From Salinicola tamaricis (GTDB taxonomy: Bacteria > Pseudomonadota > Gammaproteobacteria > Pseudomonadales > Halomonadaceae): DNA of 64,000 nt. Where the stretch lies: assembly GCF_003006155.1 (NCBI RefSeq), contig NZ_CP023559.1, positions 1,550,001 to 1,614,000 on the forward strand, given 5' to 3'. The translations under genes and the position numbers were made by a program. Below are positions 61,057-64,000 of the stretch, piece by piece. Position 1 is the stretch's first letter, and every line of letters starts with the position of its first letter. The notes below the pieces were generated by a model. That model was not told the DNA's origin. It saw only the letters and a program-made list of their open reading frames with translations, and ran no database searches.

Positions 61057-61066
61057 GGGGGCGACG

Positions 61067-62774
61067 ATGAGCGATTTCCTGCTACCCGATCTCGGTGAAG
61101 GCATCGTCGAGTGCGAAGTGGTCAAGTGGCTGGTCGCCGAGGGCGACAGCATCGCCGAGGATCAGCCGGTGGTCGAAGTGAGCACCGACAAGGCGGTAAT
61201 GGAGATCACCGCGCCCGACGCCGGGCAGGTGACCCGGCTCTACTGCGGCGAGGGGGAGACCGCCCGCGTGCATGCGCCGCTGTTCGCCTATGTCGTCTCG
61301 ACGGACATGACGACGGATACCGATAGCGCCGCCGCCGGCCCGGCACCCAGCGCGCCCGCGCCCGAAGCTGCCACCCCCGAGACGGAAATACCGCAGCCGC
61401 CTGCGCCGCCGGACGAACCGACGCCACAGGACGAACCGACGCCGCAGAATGAGCTGGCGACCGCCGCGGCCAAGCCGTTCCTGCTGCCCGATCTCGGCGA
61501 GGGCATCGTCGAGTGCGAGGTGGTGGCGTGGCGGGTCGCGGAAGGCGAGGAGATCGCCGAGGATCAGCCGGTGGTCGAAGTCAGCACCGACAAGGCGGTG
61601 ATGGAGATCACCGCGCCGGAGGCGGGGCGCCTGGCACGGCACCACTGCGAGGTCGGCGAGAGCGCCCGGGTGCATACGCCGCTGTTCACCTATCACCCCG
61701 CGGCGGAAGGATCGCCCTCCGCCACCGGCACGACAGCCGACACGGCTTCCCGTGCGGCATCCGACGCCGTGCAGCCGACCTCGCAGTCGACCACGTTGGC
61801 GAGTGTTTCACGTGGAACCTCGGCGCCCGCGGCATCGCCTACTGGGCGACGGCGCACGCCCGCCAGCCCGGCGGTGCGCCGGCGGGTGCGCGAGCTGGGG
61901 CTGGCGCTCGATGAGATTCCCGGCAGCGGCAAGGATGGCCGCGTGCTCAAGGAGGATGTGCTGGCGTTCCAACAGCACCGCGACAGCGCCGCCGAGACAG
62001 CGCAGCCGGCGGCCGGCGGCCACCGAGACCGCCACTACCGCTACCGCTCGGGGCGCAGAGGTGCCAGCGGGCGTGCGGGTCGAGCCGCTCAAGGGAATTC
62101 GCGCGGTGATGGCGCGGCGCATGAGCGAGGCCGCGGCGAGCATTCCGCACTTCGCCTACGGCGACGAGTTCGATGTCACCGAGCTGCTGGCCCTGCGCGA
62201 ACGGCTCAAGGCGCGCTTCGCCGAGCGCGACGAGCGGCTCACGCTGATGCCGCTGCTGATGAAGGCGCTGGCACTGGCGGTGAGCGAGTTTCCGCTGCTC
62301 AACTGCCGCTTCGATGCCGACGCCGAGGCGATCCACTATCAGGATGGCTGCCATATCGGCATGGCAGTGGATAGCCAGAGCGGCCTGCTGGTGCCCAACG
62401 TCAAGCATGTGGAGACGCTGAGCCTGCGCCAGGTGGCGGCCGAGGTCGAGCGCCTGACGCGGGCCGCGCGGGAGGGGCGGGTCGCACCGGCGGATCTCAA
62501 GGGCGGCACCATCAGCATTTCCAATATCGGCGTACTCGGCGGCACCTACGCCATGCCGATCATCAACGCGCCGGAAGTGGCGATCGTCGCTCTCGGCCGG
62601 GTGCAGCAGCTGCCGCGCTTCGATGCCGAGGGGCGGGTGGTGGCGCGCTCGATCATGACCGTGACCTGGTCCGGCGACCACCGCGTGCTCGATGGCGGCA
62701 CCATGGCGCGCTTCTGCAACCGCTGGAAGGGCTACCTCGAAGCGCCGGAGAGCATGCTCGCCGAGCTGCGCTGA
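61067..62774 (+). CDS. bkdB: Branched-chain 2-oxoacid dehydrogenase E2 (dihydrolipoyl transacylase) with two lipoyl domains, frameshifted
   Basis: Residues 1-80 and about 145-220 are two near-identical lipoyl domains, each with VEVSTDKAVMEITAP carrying the lipoyl Lys. Pro/Ala-rich linkers follow, then a peripheral-subunit-binding domain (ASPAVRRRVRELGLALDEIP). After a one-base joint near 62020 in a GGCGGCC run, the catalytic domain begins GVRVEPLKGIRAVMARRM and ends with the GDHRVLDGG active-site motif. The total is about 570 residues. Two tandem lipoyl domains are unusual for bacterial BCKDH E2, which often has one. No E3 gene follows here. Confidence 0.9.
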
Positions 62775-62783
62775 GTCGATCCC

Positions 62784-64000
62784 ATGACCTCCGAGCCGGC
62801 AGGACTGCAGCAGTTCTATATCCCCGAGGAGCAGTCGGTCTACCTGCTCAGCCAGAGTCAGGCGCGCCAGCTGCGCGCCTGGATCGCCCGCTGCTGCCGC
62901 CAGCTGACCCAGATCGGCTATCGCGACGTCGCGCTGATCGGCAAGGGCGCCTACGGCTTCGTCTTCGCCGGTATCGATGCCAGCGGCGCCAGCCACGTAT
63001 TCAAGTTCACTCGCCAGAACCTGCCCCAGGCGTTCCACGAACGCCTCGAGGAGGAGGCGTTCATGCTCGAGCAGGTCGAGCATCCACGGGTGCCGCGGCT
63101 GATCGCCTATCGCACCCTGCGCCATCAGGCGATGCTGGTGATGCAGCGCGCCCCCGGGGTCAACCTAGAGGAGTACTCGCTGCGCCACGGGCGCCTGCCG
63201 GCGCGGCTGATCATCGCCATCGCCGCCCAGCTCGCCGACATCCTGCGCGCGCTGCGGCGCGATGCCGAGCAGGGGCGCATCGTGGTGCACGGTGACATCA
63301 AGCCCTCTAACCTGATGTTCGATTCAGAGAGCGGGCACATCGCGCTGATCGACTGGGGCTCCTCGGTCTTCGCCCAGCTCGATGCCGCGGGCCAGTTCCT
63401 GTCGCGCCACGTGATGGCGCTGATGTCCGACGACCTGCAGCACACCAACGCGCGCATGGGCGACGTCTACTATATCGGCGAGGCCCAGCTCAACGGCGCG
63501 CTGTCGTCGCCGCGCTTCGACGAGCAGGGCGCCGCGGCGACCCTCTACGCCCTGGCCTCGGCGCAGTCGAGCCGCTTCGGCCGTGCCACCATTCCGGCCA
63601 CGGCGCTGGGCCTGCCGGTGGAGTTCGCGCGCCTGCTGGACGCCATGCTCGCCGACGACCCCAGGCTGGCGCGCCGCGCCGGGGACTATTTCCTCGCCCA
63701 TATGCCGCGGATCGCCCGCACCCGGCTGCCCGAGGTCGCCTCACCCGCGGAGACACCGTTGGTGCCGGTGTGGGTGCGCTCGCTGGAGCAGGAGATCGAG
63801 ACCGTGGTCTACAGCTCGCGCAAGGCCTTCCTGCGCGAGGACGCGCGCCAGGAAGGGCGCGACGAAGATGCCCTGCGGGCGCTCAACGACGTGCAGCTCG
63901 ACCGTTACTACAAGCACTTCATGCAGGGCATGGGCGATCTCGAGAAGGCGTTCCTGGTCGCGGTGGGGCGGCTCGGCCGCTATCCGGTGGTGGGTGGGCT
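62784..64000 (+). CDS. Hanks-type protein kinase behind the bkd operon (partial at window end)
   Basis: The ATG at 62784 lies 9 bp after the E2 stop, and the frame is open to the window end (405+ residues). Kinase landmarks are VALIGKGAYGFVF (glycine loop), the VHGDIKPSNLMF catalytic loop with Asp and Asn, and IDWGSS in place of DFG. Its substrate is unknown. Its location in the same unit as BCKDH components makes a regulatory role on that complex, like mitochondrial BCKDH kinase but from an unrelated fold, an attractive idea; that is inference. No transmembrane segment is seen in the part present. Confidence 0.8.
   Translation, partial: MTSEPAGLQQFYIPEEQSVYLLSQSQARQLRAWIARCCRQLTQIGYRDVALIGKGAYGFVFAGIDASGASHVFKFTRQNLPQAFHERLEEEAFMLEQVEHPRVPRLIAYRTLRHQAMLVMQRAPGVNLEEYSLRHGRLPARLIIAIAAQLADILRALRRDAEQGRIVVHGDIKPSNLMFDSESGHIALIDWGSSVFAQLDAAGQFLSRHVMALMSDDLQHTNARMGDVYYIGEAQLNGALSSPRFDEQGAAATLYALASAQSSRFGRATIPATALGLPVEFARLLDAMLADDPRLARRAGDYFLAHMPRIARTRLPEVASPAETPLVPVWVRSLEQEIETVVYSSRKAFLREDARQEGRDEDALRALNDVQLDRYYKHFMQGMGDLEKAFLVAVGRLGRYPVVGG

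Overview
The window is about 64 kb of GC-rich (roughly 60-65%) gammaproteobacterial chromosome. The TRAP transporters, an AdeABRS-like efflux locus, a LiuR-controlled liu/bkd catabolic region and a Zur-type zinc locus fit a Halomonadaceae member (Halomonas/Salinicola-like). That placement is inferred from gene content and codon use; no rRNA or marker gene is present.

Layout. (1) 1-7.8 kb, all on the minus strand: a catabolic locus with a TRAP transporter (dctPQM-type), an FMN-dependent 2-hydroxy-acid dehydrogenase, a GntR/FCD regulator, a split transketolase and the start of a second TRAP binding protein. Two PdhR/LldR-like operators lie upstream of the transketolase. (2) 8.0-14.2 kb: a zinc-limitation island. 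Two identical 19-bp Zur-like boxes bracket a COG0523 GTPase, a class III alcohol dehydrogenase lacking half of its structural zinc ligands, znuABC and two small genes. (3) 14.3-22.2 kb: a DHA2 multidrug transporter, an AdeAB-like RND pump and its divergent AdeRS-like two-component system. (4) 22.2-27.8 kb: short-chain dehydrogenase, HdeD-like protein, mltA, pdxY, a DUF72 gene and liuR. (5) 27.8-37.5 kb: a lower-GC, composite island inserted between the convergent genes liuR and liuE. It carries GYF_2/TM2 membrane proteins, a YnbAB-like phospholipid operon, an integron gene cassette with a clear attC site, and small accessory genes. Scar fragments of liuR and liuE inside it mark successive insertions. 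(6) 37.5-44.5 kb: liuABCDE (leucine to acetoacetate and acetyl-CoA). (7) 44.5-49.8 kb: a GNAT-like accessory gene, a GntP-family transporter, hicAB with IS66 and phage scraps between two copies of a duplicated promoter, and a thioesterase. (8) 49.8-64 kb: acyl-CoA synthetases, thiolase, 3-hydroxyacyl-CoA dehydrogenase, valine/isoleucine genes (acyl-CoA dehydrogenase, enoyl-CoA hydratase, HIBYL-CoA hydrolase), then bkd E1-alpha/E1-beta/E2 and a Hanks-type kinase that runs off the window.

Regions 4-8 appear to form one branched-chain amino-acid and acyl-CoA degradation regulon. Copies of a 16-bp palindrome (TTGACGTTAACGTCAA and close variants) precede liuA, the transporter/thioesterase pair and the bkd/acyl-CoA dehydrogenase divergon, with a weaker copy before liuR.

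Caveat: about sixteen otherwise conserved genes carry single-base frameshifts, nearly all equivalent to one missing base. Sequencing or assembly indels are a likelier explanation than widespread gene decay, so these genes are annotated at full length with the frameshift noted.
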